Shown in pieces: positions 52,233 to 60,673 of a stretch of DNA of 64,000 nt. Below the pieces are notes generated by a model. It did no database searches, was not told the DNA's origin, and saw only the letters and a program-made list of their open reading frames with translations. Made by a program: the position numbers and the translations under genes. Each line of letters starts with the position of its first letter. Within the stretch, counting starts at the first letter, position 1. The DNA comes from Evansella alkalicola (lineage in GTDB: Bacteria; Bacillota; Bacilli; Bacillales; Salisediminibacteriaceae). The stretch spans positions 1 to 64,000 of the forward strand of contig NZ_JAHQCR010000062.1 of the NCBI RefSeq assembly GCF_019042735.1, given 5' to 3'.

Positions 52233-52406
52233 TTAACTCCTAAATAGGAACCACCACACAAGAAATACACCGAGTAATATAGTATTAATAAGGCCGCAAT
52301 AAAGCACGATTTTAAAACCATGTTGTTTTTGAGAGGAAGCATAAATACCAACTACAACATTAGTAAATAATATAATACATATTAAAAGCCAAAGACCTAT
52401 ATTCAT
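52233..52406 (-). CDS. 57-aa two-helix membrane protein
   Basis: A short gene missed by most length cut-offs: MNIGLWLLICIILFTNVVV, a loop with SSQKQHGFK, then a second helix LINTILLGVFLVWWFLFR. AGGGGGATAGA precedes the ATG. Its stop overlaps a CCTATTTA..TAAATAGG hairpin. It is 3' of the methyltransferase gene on the same strand, 21 bases away, so it is likely cotranscribed. Function unknown. Confidence 0.65.
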   Translation of the reverse strand: MNIGLWLLICIILFTNVVVGIYASSQKQHGFKIVLYCGLINTILLGVFLVWWFLFRS

Positions 52407-52427
52407 TCTATCCCCCTAAAGATACCA

Positions 52428-53132
52428 TCAGACTTTCCTCATTACAGAAGTGATAGCATTCGTTTTTAATAAGACTGGCCTACCATCTCTCTCTATTTGG
52501 AATTCTAGTGGTTTAACTAATTCCTTCACTTTCTCCCAACCACTATAGGCTGCATCTAACTTATTTTTCATCAAATCTGTAGGAATGTTTACTTCCATTA
52601 AGGCTTCCAGTTCTTTATTTCTTTCTACATCAAATTCCTTCACTTCTGAATTGACGATGATGCAATTCACTCCACCCACTTTAGTTCCATTAGCCATTTC
52701 ATGAATGACACTTTCGAATTCGTCTTCTGATGCGACATGCTCCAAGCTTGATACGGCAATGATATAGTCATATTCACTCTTCTCAATTTGGTATCTACCA
52801 ATATCAGATTTAATTGGCTGAATCGCATTTTCCACATTAAATTCTTTACTATATTCCATTAACTTCTCTATGGCCGAATCTAACAAATCCACACACACTA
52901 CTTTCCCACCAGCATCCTTTATTTTTTCAGCAACTGGGATACTATTCCGGCCAACTCCTGCTCCTAAATCAAGTACTTTAAGACCTTCTTTGCCATCAAA
53001 AATAGGAAGTATATCCATCACCGTTTTTACTGGCTTATACAACCACGACCCTTTCTGAAATAGTCTATAATTCTCATAGCAAGCATCGTGGTACTTCTTT
53101 TCTGCATTGCGTATATACTGCACTCTACTCAT
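52428..53132 (-). CDS. Class I SAM-dependent methyltransferase
   Basis: About 234 residues. Motif I is VLDLGAGVGRNSIPVAEK and motif II VVCVDLLDSAIEKL; the SSLEHVASEDEF region is typical of small-molecule methylases. Start chosen at 53132 (GTGGTGG upstream). It heads a two-gene unit with the 57-aa membrane protein. Substrate unknown. Confidence 0.85.
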   Translation of the reverse strand: MSRVQYIRNAEKKYHDACYENYRLFQKGSWLYKPVKTVMDILPIFDGKEGLKVLDLGAGVGRNSIPVAEKIKDAGGKVVCVDLLDSAIEKLMEYSKEFNVENAIQPIKSDIGRYQIEKSEYDYIIAVSSLEHVASEDEFESVIHEMANGTKVGGVNCIIVNSEVKEFDVERNKELEALMEVNIPTDLMKNKLDAAYSGWEKVKELVKPLEFQIERDGRPVLLKTNAITSVMRKV

Positions 53133-53158
53133 ATAAACCACCACTTTAATTTGGTCTT

Positions 53159-53674
53159 TTAGTTACTCCATTGATAATAGTAAAACTTCAGTTTTCTTCC
53201 ATTCATTTCGAATTCCTCCGCACTCGTTTCAACGTGCTTAAAGTCATTCTTTGTTAAAACTTTCTGGGAGGCAATATTATCACTCGTAGTTTTGGCTAGT
53301 ATTTGCCCTACCCCTTGTTGCCTCATTGTCTCCAAAAATAGCTTCAGCCCTTTGTTAGCTACACCTTTGCCAGTATGTGACTTACCCACTCTATAACCGA
53401 GATGACCTAGTTTCTGTTGCTGAGATTCATCAATATCTACTAAATTCATTCGGCCTAGAATGGCACCCTCGAGTTCTTTTATTAAGTAAAAATATGATAT
53501 TCCCTGAGCTTGCTCATCTAGTAAGGCTTGATGCCTCGTTTGAAAAATCTCAAAGTTGTAATAATCGTCCCCACGCCCTGGAACCATCTTTTCGAAGAAC
53601 TCACGATTTTCTAATTCAAACTGGAATAAATCTACGGCATCCAAAGCTTGTAGTTGCTCAATCTTAATGTTCAT
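53159..53674 (-). CDS. GNAT-family N-acetyltransferase (RimJ/RimL-like)
   Basis: 171 residues. Acetyl-CoA motif RVGKSHTGKGVANKGLKLFLE, then TTSDNIASQKVLTKNDF, the RimJ-type end. The ATG is preceded by GGGGGGTGTTATCCAC. Substrate unknown; acts on amines or protein N-termini in this family. Confidence 0.85.
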   Translation of the reverse strand: MNIKIEQLQALDAVDLFQFELENREFFEKMVPGRGDDYYNFEIFQTRHQALLDEQAQGISYFYLIKELEGAILGRMNLVDIDESQQQKLGHLGYRVGKSHTGKGVANKGLKLFLETMRQQGVGQILAKTTSDNIASQKVLTKNDFKHVETSAEEFEMNGRKLKFYYYQWSN

Positions 53675-53727
53675 GTGGATAACACCCCCCTATCTATTAT
53701 TTTGAAACTCTTTGGAGGTTTGCCTCA

Positions 53728-54474
53728 TTATTTAAGATACCACTCCACAGCATTTTTATATAAAACATCATCAGCTTGGGAGGGTGACAAGGCTTTATAA
53801 ACCATATCAATATCTGAGTGGTCATAAGGTCTTTTTGCCCTCGTCGACGGTAGGTCCGTTCCAAACATTAAGGCCTTAGGATTTTCTGAATAGATTGCAC
53901 GCAAAGCACTTTCTACATCAAGGTCACCCCTGCCAAAACCGGTAGCTTTTACCCTAACTCCTCTTGCAACAAGGGGTAGAAGGTTGTGAAACCCATCCTT
54001 CGACAATCCTAAGTGGTCAATTGAAACTGCCGGAAGCTTTTCTATCGTTGGCGCAATTTCAGGTAACGTAGTTGAATCAATGTATAATTCAGAATGCCAA
54101 CCTACTAAGTCATGTACCCTTCTAGCAAAGTAATCTAGTTTGGATACATTTTCGGAACCTCCACGTTTCACGTTAAAACGGATAGCTTTCACACCATGCC
54201 CATTGAGTTTGATAATCTCCTCGTCTGGCGTATCATATGGCAACTGAGTAACACCAACAAAGTTTTTCCCTAAGCGTTCCAAAGAATCTATGAGATAAGA
54301 TTGGTCAAAACCTTGAAAGGAACCCGACACGATTGCCCCGCCTATAATCTCTAACTCTCGAACTCTATGAAGGTAGGCATCATAACTAAACGGGTCAGGT
54401 AGGTACCCTTGATTTTCTATAAGAGGAAATTTTGGATCAATAATATGTAGATGAGCATCAAATATTTTGTGCAT
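53728..54474 (-). CDS. Amidohydrolase-family TIM-barrel hydrolase
   Basis: About 248 residues. FDAHLHIID carries the first metal-binding HxH; VSIDHLGLS holds a later His and MFGTDLPSTR the final Asp. This fits the PDC-hydrolase/Amidohydro_2 group. TAGGAG lies 8 bases before the ATG at 54474. Substrate unknown. Confidence 0.85.
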   Translation of the reverse strand: MHKIFDAHLHIIDPKFPLIENQGYLPDPFSYDAYLHRVRELEIIGGAIVSGSFQGFDQSYLIDSLERLGKNFVGVTQLPYDTPDEEIIKLNGHGVKAIRFNVKRGGSENVSKLDYFARRVHDLVGWHSELYIDSTTLPEIAPTIEKLPAVSIDHLGLSKDGFHNLLPLVARGVRVKATGFGRGDLDVESALRAIYSENPKALMFGTDLPSTRAKRPYDHSDIDMVYKALSPSQADDVLYKNAVEWYLK

Positions 54475-54507
54475 TGTATCAACTCCTAGCTTCATTTAAC
54501 TAAACTA

Positions 54508-55065
54508 TTAGTTCGTGCTTGCTGTATTTTTCTTCCAATCATGTTTTAAGAGAGAATAAACATAGGTATCGTGTGGGTTCCCATTTTGATACATATAATC
54601 TCTTAGAATACCCTCTTTCTGAAAACCTTGTTTAGCTAATAATTGATCGGAAGCAGCGTTCTCAATAAATACTACGGCACCTATTCGATTTAAATTCAAT
54701 TCATCAAAACCATATGAAATAACCCTTGCAACTGCTTCTGATGTATACCCCTTTCGCCAAAAATTCGGGTGAATCTCATAACCTATCTCAGCTCTTTTAT
54801 GTTTAGGAATCCACGCATTAAAACCAACCGTCCCTATGATTTCTGCAGTACCTTTCCTTTCAATCCCCCATCGTATCCCCCTTTTTTCTAAGAAGTTATT
54901 TGAGAAAAATTCAACGATTTGCTCAGCTTGCTTCCTGTCTTTTAGTGTTTCCTGTCCATAAAAACGTGTTACTTGATCATTTGAAAAACAAGCAAATATC
55001 CCGTCTACATCATCTTTTGTAAGTTCTCTTAATATAAGTCTCTCTGTTTCTAGTGTTGGGAACAT
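54508..55065 (-). CDS. GNAT-family N-acetyltransferase (RimJ/RimL-like)
   Basis: 185 residues with the full RimJ pattern: LETERLILRELTKDDVDGIF, GYEIHPNFWRKGYTSEAVARVI, then LNRIGAVVFIENAASDQLLAKQGF. It ends 34 bases before the amidohydrolase. Substrate unknown. Confidence 0.88.
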   Translation of the reverse strand: MFPTLETERLILRELTKDDVDGIFACFSNDQVTRFYGQETLKDRKQAEQIVEFFSNNFLEKRGIRWGIERKGTAEIIGTVGFNAWIPKHKRAEIGYEIHPNFWRKGYTSEAVARVISYGFDELNLNRIGAVVFIENAASDQLLAKQGFQKEGILRDYMYQNGNPHDTYVYSLLKHDWKKNTASTN

Positions 55066-55130
55066 ATCTATTTATCCTCTCAGCTTAAAATCTTACGGGG
55101 TGTTCCATAAGCATTTATGTTGTGATGAAT

Positions 55131-55532
55131 CTATCTCTTCTTTTTGATTGCAAAAGCATTATCTAGTTTTTCAAAACCAAGGATTGGATAATACTCCATC
55201 GCGGCAGGGGCGGATACTAAAACTAAGGTAACTTCATCTCCAATATAATCTTTCGTGCGCCTCACAAGTTCTTTCCCAATTCCTTTTTTTTGATAGTCTT
55301 GATCAACGGCTAGATCTGATAAATAACAGCAGTAGCTAAAGTCCGTAACCGATCGAGCAATGCCAACTAATTTATCATTATCCCAGGCAGTAAATGTTAA
55401 ATCTGCATTTTCAAGCATCTTTTGAAGTCGTTTTAAATCATCTATCGGTCGTCTAATCCCTGACTTTTCGAACAAAGTTGATAGCTGCTCGGCACTTACT
55501 GATTTAGTCATTTCGTATGAAATATTTTGCAC
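55131..55532 (-). CDS. GNAT-family N-acetyltransferase
   Basis: About 133 residues. Acetyl-CoA loop LAVDQDYQKKGIGKELVRR, and the end YYPILGFEKLDNAF is typical of the YitI/Acetyltransf_10 group. The GTG at 55532 is preferred, as GGGGTGG lies 6 bases upstream; the frame is open to 55565 without a site. Confidence 0.83.
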   Translation of the reverse strand: MQNISYEMTKSVSAEQLSTLFEKSGIRRPIDDLKRLQKMLENADLTFTAWDNDKLVGIARSVTDFSYCCYLSDLAVDQDYQKKGIGKELVRRTKDYIGDEVTLVLVSAPAAMEYYPILGFEKLDNAFAIKKKR

Positions 55533-55712
55533 CGCGTTCCACCCCTTTAAATATATTTTATACAAAATTTAGAGTTATCAGATTACATTTTAACACTTTT
55601 TACCACTGAGTCGGCGATAAAAATTTCTCTTTCTGAATTTTTTTTGGTATCCAGCAAGTGGCTAGGGGGGCTTCAGAGATAGTGGTTTGCTAGGGAGCTC
55701 TCAAAATTGATT

Positions 55713-55743
55713 ATAAAAACGCTGCATTCATTTTATGCAGCGT
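55713..55743 (-). terminator. Terminator after the 146-aa membrane protein gene
   Basis: ACGCTGCATAAAATGAATGCAGCGT then TTTTATAATC on the minus strand. Confidence 0.8.
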
Positions 55744-55768
55744 AACTTATTACAGGTTTTTAAGACTA

Positions 55769-56209
55769 TTAAGACTTCATATTCCTCTCTTTAGCAATTT
55801 CCCTTTCTTGTTTTATCAAAAACGAGAATGCAATTTTTGCCGCAATCACAATAATAAATACATAGAGTACTAAGCCACGATCAGTCAGTTCAATCGTTGG
55901 AAGCATCATATTCAATCCAATGATATAAAAAACAAATAGGACTACCTGAAACAAGGTTATGAAGTATGGATATATCATTCGGCGAATCCGCCGCTGAACG
56001 GGGATAAAACGAAGCCATTCAATCACTTGCAATGGAAATATCCAGAGAAATGTCCCAACTGCAAGGAGCAAGGGACCGGACCATGATTCAATATGAATCT
56101 CTGAACCAGAAAGGATTGATATGACTCCTATGACGATCGTGATTCCAACAATGATTGAGATAACTAAGATAAATAAGACCAAAAAAAGTTTTCCGAGTTC
56201 CTTCGGCAT
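55769..56209 (-). CDS. Membrane protein, unknown
   Basis: 146 residues, four hydrophobic segments (LFLVLFILVISIIVGITIVIG, PLLLAVGTFLWIFPLQV, YFITLFQVVLFVFYIIGL, LYVFIIVIAAKIAFSFL) and a basic loop PVQRRIRRMIYPY. GGAGGAGG lies before the ATG. Its 5' side borders the second hairpin array. No family recognised. Confidence 0.65.
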   Translation of the reverse strand: MPKELGKLFLVLFILVISIIVGITIVIGVISILSGSEIHIESWSGPLLLAVGTFLWIFPLQVIEWLRFIPVQRRIRRMIYPYFITLFQVVLFVFYIIGLNMMLPTIELTDRGLVLYVFIIVIAAKIAFSFLIKQEREIAKERNMKS

Positions 56210-56313
56210 TTCCCTGCCTCCTCCACATACGTAATCGTGCCAGTTGGCTTATACCCATTATGGACAGAGTACCCAGGAATCCATACATCGCCTAATAACA
56301 AAAGCATGAATCT

Positions 56314-57060
56314 CGCGTGTGATAGGCTGCTAATCGAACACGAAAATCAACAAAAGTAAGAAACTCACGTGAGATAGGGCGCTTATCGAACGCGAAAAAG
56401 TGCAAAAGTATGAATTTCGCGTGAGATAGATTGCTTATCGAACGCGAAAATCAACAAAAGTAAGAATCTCGCGTGAGATTGACTGCTTATCGAACGCGAA
56501 AGTCAACAAAAGTATGAAACTCGCGTGAGATAAACTGCTTATCGAACGCGAAAAAGTGCAAAAGTATGAATTTCGCGTGAGATAAACTGCTTATCGAACG
56601 CGAAAATCAACAAAAGTAAGAAACTCACGTGAGATAGGGCGCTTATCGAACGCGAAAATCAACAAAAGTAAGAAACTCGCGTGAGATAAACTGCTTATCG
56701 AACGCGAAAATCAACAAAAGTAAGAAACTCGCGTGAGATAAACTGCTTATCGAACGCGAAAATCAACAAAAGTAAGAAACTCACGTGAGATAGGGCGCTT
56801 ATCGAACGCGAAAATGAACAAAAGTAAGAATCTCGCGTGAGATTGACTGCTTATCGAACGCGAAAAAGTGCAAAAGTATGAAACTCGCGTGAGATAAACT
56901 GCTTATCGAACGCGAAAGTCAACAAAAGTAAGAAACTCGCGTGAGATAGGGCGCTTATCGAACGCGAAAATGAACAAAAGTTAGAAACTCGCGTGAGATA
57001 GGCCGCTTATTGAACGCGAAAATCAACAATAGTAAGAAACTCACGTGAGATAGCAAGCTA
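56314..57060. repeat. 52-bp hairpin array (CGCGTgaGATA...TATCgaACGCG), 14 units and a half
   Basis: Fourteen units start at 56314 and then every 52 bases exactly (56366, 56418, 56470, 56522 and so on); a half unit at 57042 ends the array. Each holds arms TTTCGCGT and ACGCGAAA with inner GATA/TATC pairing around a loop such as AACTGCT. Linkers are of two alternating kinds, AATCAACAAAAGTAAGAAACT and AAGTGCAAAAGTATGAATT. Linkers are conserved, so this is not CRISPR. The array lies between gatB and the 146-aa membrane protein, both on the minus strand. Confidence 0.95.
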
Positions 57061-57091
57061 GTAAATATATAATTTCCTGATAAACTATAAG

Positions 57092-57134
57092 AAAAGCACT
57101 CCAAAGGCATTAGCTATTACCTTCGAAGTGCTTC
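57092..57134 (-). terminator. Terminator after gatB
   Basis: AAGCACTTCGAAGG-..-CCTTTGGAGTGCTT then TTCTTAT on the minus strand, about 125 bases past the gatB stop. Confidence 0.65.
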
Positions 57135-57257
57135 AAGAACAAAACCTACACACTATTTACTTTAACCACCGCATATCGCATTCAAAATAGCGACCTTGAT
57201 TGAAATAAACTACACCTAACCTGATCTAGCTTATCCTAACTAACCCAGCAAGCCTTA

Positions 57258-58691
57258 TTACCGCTTTTTAATCTCTTCTACGAGAAGTTGATTTACAAGC
57301 TGTGGATTGGCTTTACCGCGGGAGGCTTTCATAACCTGTCCAACTAGGAAACCGATCGCTTTATCTTTACCGTTTTTAAAGTCCTCGATAGATTGATCGT
57401 TTTGATCGAGAACATCATTCACCATTTTTCTGATTTCTCCTTCATCAGAAATTTGAACGAGTCCCTTTTCTTTAACGATTGTTTCTGGATCGCCACCATT
57501 TTCAATAAGCTCGCTGAAAACCTTTTTGGCAATCTTAGAAGAAATGGTCCCCTTTTCGATGAGTTGAATCATCTTCACAAGGCCTTCAGGAGTCATTGGT
57601 ACATCACCAATTTCCTTGTCATTTGCATTTAAGTATCTGCTAACTTCACCCATGATCCAGTTAGACAAAGGCTTAGCCGGCGCATCGTAAGCTAAACAAG
57701 CTTCGAAGAAATCACTCATGGACTTTTGCTGTGTTAACACTTCTGCATCATAGGCAGGAAGATCCAAATCTTCGACATAGCGCTTTTTCCTTGCATCAGG
57801 AAGCTCAGGAATTTCTGCACGAATGCGCTCCTTCCACTCCTCATCAATATGGAGATCAACTAAGTCTGGATCCGGGAAGTAACGGTAATCATCAGAGCCT
57901 TCCTTTACTCGCATCAAAATGGTTTTTCCACTTTTTTCATCCCAGCGGCGAGTTTCTTGAAGGATCTCTCCTCCTGAAGAAAGTACTTCTGCTTGGCGCT
58001 CTTCTTCATATGCAAGTCCCTTTTGAACAAAGGCAAAGGAGTTCAAATTCTTCAACTCAGTTTTTGTACCAAATTTCTCTTGACCAACTGGACGAAGGGA
58101 AATATTCGCATCACAACGGAGTGATCCCTCTTCCATCTTACAGTCAGACACTTCCACGTACTGCATGATCGCCTTTAGTTTTTCCAAATACGCATAAGCT
58201 TCCTCAGGCGTTCTGATATCTGGCTCAGACACAATCTCTACAAGAGGTGTACCAACACGATTATAGTCCACCAAGGAATAACCGCCGGCTGCCACATGCG
58301 TGAGCTTACCAGCATCTTCTTCTAAGTGAAGACGAGTGATACCAATTCGTTTCGTCTCCCCGTTCACTTCAATCTCAATCCACCCGTTTTCTCCAACTGG
58401 TTTATCAAACTGCGAGATTTGATAAGCTTTTGGATTGTCTGGGTAAAAATAATTTTTCCGATCAAACTTCGTTACTTCAGCAATTTCACAATTCAAGGCC
58501 ATTGCAGCACGCATGGCAAAGTCCACAGCACGTTTATTTAACACTGGAAGGACTCCAGGGTGACCTAAACAAATTGGACATGTGTGTGAATTTGGTGGTG
58601 CACCAAATTCTGTGGAGCAACCACAGAAGATCTTCGAATTAGTTTTTAATTCAACGTGTACTTCAAGTCCTACTATTGTTTCAAAACTCAT
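57258..58691 (-). CDS. gatB: Aspartyl/glutamyl-tRNA(Asn/Gln) amidotransferase subunit B
   Basis: 477 residues, full length. The family signature LRCDANISLRPVG and the zinc-type cysteines FCGCSTEFGAPPN and CPICLGHPG are present; the C-terminal YqeY-like tail ends with QLLVEEIKKR. It binds the tRNA and performs the kinase step that activates Glu or Asp on tRNA(Gln) or tRNA(Asn). Third gene of gatCAB, 14 bases after gatA. Confidence 0.97.
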   Translation of the reverse strand: MSFETIVGLEVHVELKTNSKIFCGCSTEFGAPPNSHTCPICLGHPGVLPVLNKRAVDFAMRAAMALNCEIAEVTKFDRKNYFYPDNPKAYQISQFDKPVGENGWIEIEVNGETKRIGITRLHLEEDAGKLTHVAAGGYSLVDYNRVGTPLVEIVSEPDIRTPEEAYAYLEKLKAIMQYVEVSDCKMEEGSLRCDANISLRPVGQEKFGTKTELKNLNSFAFVQKGLAYEEERQAEVLSSGGEILQETRRWDEKSGKTILMRVKEGSDDYRYFPDPDLVDLHIDEEWKERIRAEIPELPDARKKRYVEDLDLPAYDAEVLTQQKSMSDFFEACLAYDAPAKPLSNWIMGEVSRYLNANDKEIGDVPMTPEGLVKMIQLIEKGTISSKIAKKVFSELIENGGDPETIVKEKGLVQISDEGEIRKMVNDVLDQNDQSIEDFKNGKDKAIGFLVGQVMKASRGKANPQLVNQLLVEEIKKR

Positions 58692-58705
58692 ATCTTGTTC
58701 CCCCC

Positions 58706-60160
58706 TTACAGTGTTGGTTTTTGTTTGTGGAAGTCAGTTGCTTGTTCAAAAGCGTGTGCTACACGATACACCGTTGACTCCTCAAAGTAGTTTCCGATGA
58801 TCTGTAAACCGACTGGTAGTCCGTCAGCCAAACCTGCTGGTACACTAATGGCAGGAACACCAGCTAAGTTCATTGGAATGGTTAAAATATCTGTTGCGTA
58901 CATCGTTAATGGGTCATTCATTTTTTCACCGATTTTAAAGGCTGTTGTCGGCGCTGTTGGTCCAATGATAACATCGTATTTTTTGAAAACCTCGTCAAAG
59001 TCTTGTTTAATTAAAGTTCTCACTTGCTGAGCCTTCTTATAGTAGGCATCATAGTAACCTGAACTCAATGCAAATGTACCAAGCATGATTCGGCGTTTTA
59101 CTTCATCTCCAAAGCCTTGGCTTCTCGTTTTTCTATACGTTTCAATAAGATTCGTATCTTCCATTCGCTTACCGTATCGAATGCCATCAAAGCGCGCTAA
59201 GTTAGCTGATGCTTCTGATGAGGATAGGATATAGTAAGCAGCATTTGCATATTTAGAATGTGGAAGGGAAACTTCTTCCCATGTAGCCCCAAGACTTTCT
59301 AATGTTTTTAGGGCTTGTTCAATTTTCTCCCGTACCTCAGGGGCAACCCCTTCACCAAGGTACTCTTTAGGAACAGCTATTTTCAAGTCCTTAATATCAC
59401 CTGTTAATGCAACTCTGTAATCTGGAACTTCCACATTCGCACTGGTGGAATCCATTTTGTCATAACCTGCAATCGTTTGTAGAACGAATGCGTTATCCTC
59501 AACTGTGCGCGTAATTGGACCAATTTGGTCTAGTGAGGAAGCGAAAGCAACAAGTCCAAATCTAGAAACTCGTCCGTATGTTGGCTTTAACCCTACTACT
59601 CCACAAAATGCAGCTGGTTCACGGATAGATCCACCTGTGTCAGACCCTAACGAAAACAGGACTTCACCACTAGCTACAGAGGCAGCTGATCCCCCACTGG
59701 ATCCCCCTGGTACCCTGTTAGTATCCCAAGGATTGCGGGTTACTTTAAAACCAGAATTCTCGTTCGAGGAGCCCATGGCGAATTCGTCCATATTAAGTTT
59801 TCCAATCGTAACCGTATTGGCAGCAGCGAGCTTCTCCACCACCGTTGCATTATGTACAGGTTCGAAATTCTCAAGGAGTTTACTTGCACATGTCGTACGG
59901 ATTCCTTTTGTAACAATGTTATCCTTAATGCCAGTAGGAAGCCCGAAGAGATTGCCCTTCACGCCCTCAGTTGTAAGAACTTGGTCTAGATCCTTCGCTT
60001 GTTGTCTGGCATTTTCTTCTGTAAGTTGAAGAAAGGAATCAACTTTGCCTTCTACTTCTTTAATTCTTGAATAGGATTCTTCCACTAAGTCAGTAACTGA
60101 TAATTCTTTTTTATGTAAAAGCTCATGGATGTCTTTAATTTGATGATCAAAAATACTCAT
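58706..60160 (-). CDS. gatA: Aspartyl/glutamyl-tRNA(Asn/Gln) amidotransferase subunit A
   Basis: 484 residues, amidase-signature enzyme. The Ser-cisSer-Lys triad can be seen: Lys in GLPTGIKDNIVTKG, cis-Ser in PGGSSGGSAASV and the nucleophile in GSDTGGSIREPAAF. It frees ammonia from glutamine for the amidation by GatB. It lies between gatC and gatB with gaps of about 14 bases. Confidence 0.97.
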   Translation of the reverse strand: MSIFDHQIKDIHELLHKKELSVTDLVEESYSRIKEVEGKVDSFLQLTEENARQQAKDLDQVLTTEGVKGNLFGLPTGIKDNIVTKGIRTTCASKLLENFEPVHNATVVEKLAAANTVTIGKLNMDEFAMGSSNENSGFKVTRNPWDTNRVPGGSSGGSAASVASGEVLFSLGSDTGGSIREPAAFCGVVGLKPTYGRVSRFGLVAFASSLDQIGPITRTVEDNAFVLQTIAGYDKMDSTSANVEVPDYRVALTGDIKDLKIAVPKEYLGEGVAPEVREKIEQALKTLESLGATWEEVSLPHSKYANAAYYILSSSEASANLARFDGIRYGKRMEDTNLIETYRKTRSQGFGDEVKRRIMLGTFALSSGYYDAYYKKAQQVRTLIKQDFDEVFKKYDVIIGPTAPTTAFKIGEKMNDPLTMYATDILTIPMNLAGVPAISVPAGLADGLPVGLQIIGNYFEESTVYRVAHAFEQATDFHKQKPTL

Positions 60161-60174
60161 TTGTCTCCCCCCTT

Positions 60175-60465
60175 CTACTCTAGAACTGATGGAACCTTGA
60201 TTTGTCCATCTTCATGATCTGGTGCATTCTTCAGCGTATCTTCCCTGTCTAAGGAAGGTCTTACTTCATCTTCCCTCACGACATTGATTACATCTAATAC
60301 ATGGGATGTTGGTTTTACATTCGTTGTATCTAGTTCATTAAGTTGTTCTGCATACGTGATGATATCATCTAACTGCTTGGTGAACATATCCATTTCATCT
60401 TCAGAAAACTCAAGTCTTGCCAGATTTGCCACATGTTTAACCTTTTCCTTTGTTATTCGTGCCAA
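60175..60465 (-). CDS. gatC: Aspartyl/glutamyl-tRNA(Asn/Gln) amidotransferase subunit C
   Basis: 96 residues beginning ARITKEKVKHVANLARLEFSE after the start, the usual GatC N-terminus. The TTG at 60465 is chosen since GGAGGTGA lies 5 bases upstream; the frame also opens at 60495 but that would place the ribosome site inside the gene. It clamps GatA to GatB. First gene of gatCAB. Confidence 0.95.
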   Translation of the reverse strand: MARITKEKVKHVANLARLEFSEDEMDMFTKQLDDIITYAEQLNELDTTNVKPTSHVLDVINVVREDEVRPSLDREDTLKNAPDHEDGQIKVPSVLE

Positions 60466-60608
60466 TCTAATCACCTCCGCGATAGTCTTTTTCACTGTAC
60501 ATCACAATAGTATGATAATACCAAAATACAGAAGTACAAGCAATGTACATGGACAATGGATAACTGTAATTGACCAGTGGAAATGATCCTGTTTGCAGAG
60601 TAGCATCC

Positions 60609-60649
60609 AAAAAAAGAATGCCTCTCCTTTGATAAGGTGAGACATTCTT
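60609..60649 (-). terminator. Terminator after the proline symporter gene
   Basis: AGAATGTCTCACCTT-ATCA-AAGGAGAGGCATTCT then TTTTTTTGG on the minus strand. Confidence 0.85.
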
Positions 60650-60673
60650 TATACATCTATTATTAACTTCTAA

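Noticed and set aside
56314..57060. CRISPR array
   Set aside because: Linkers fall into only two conserved kinds instead of unique spacers, and no cas genes are present.
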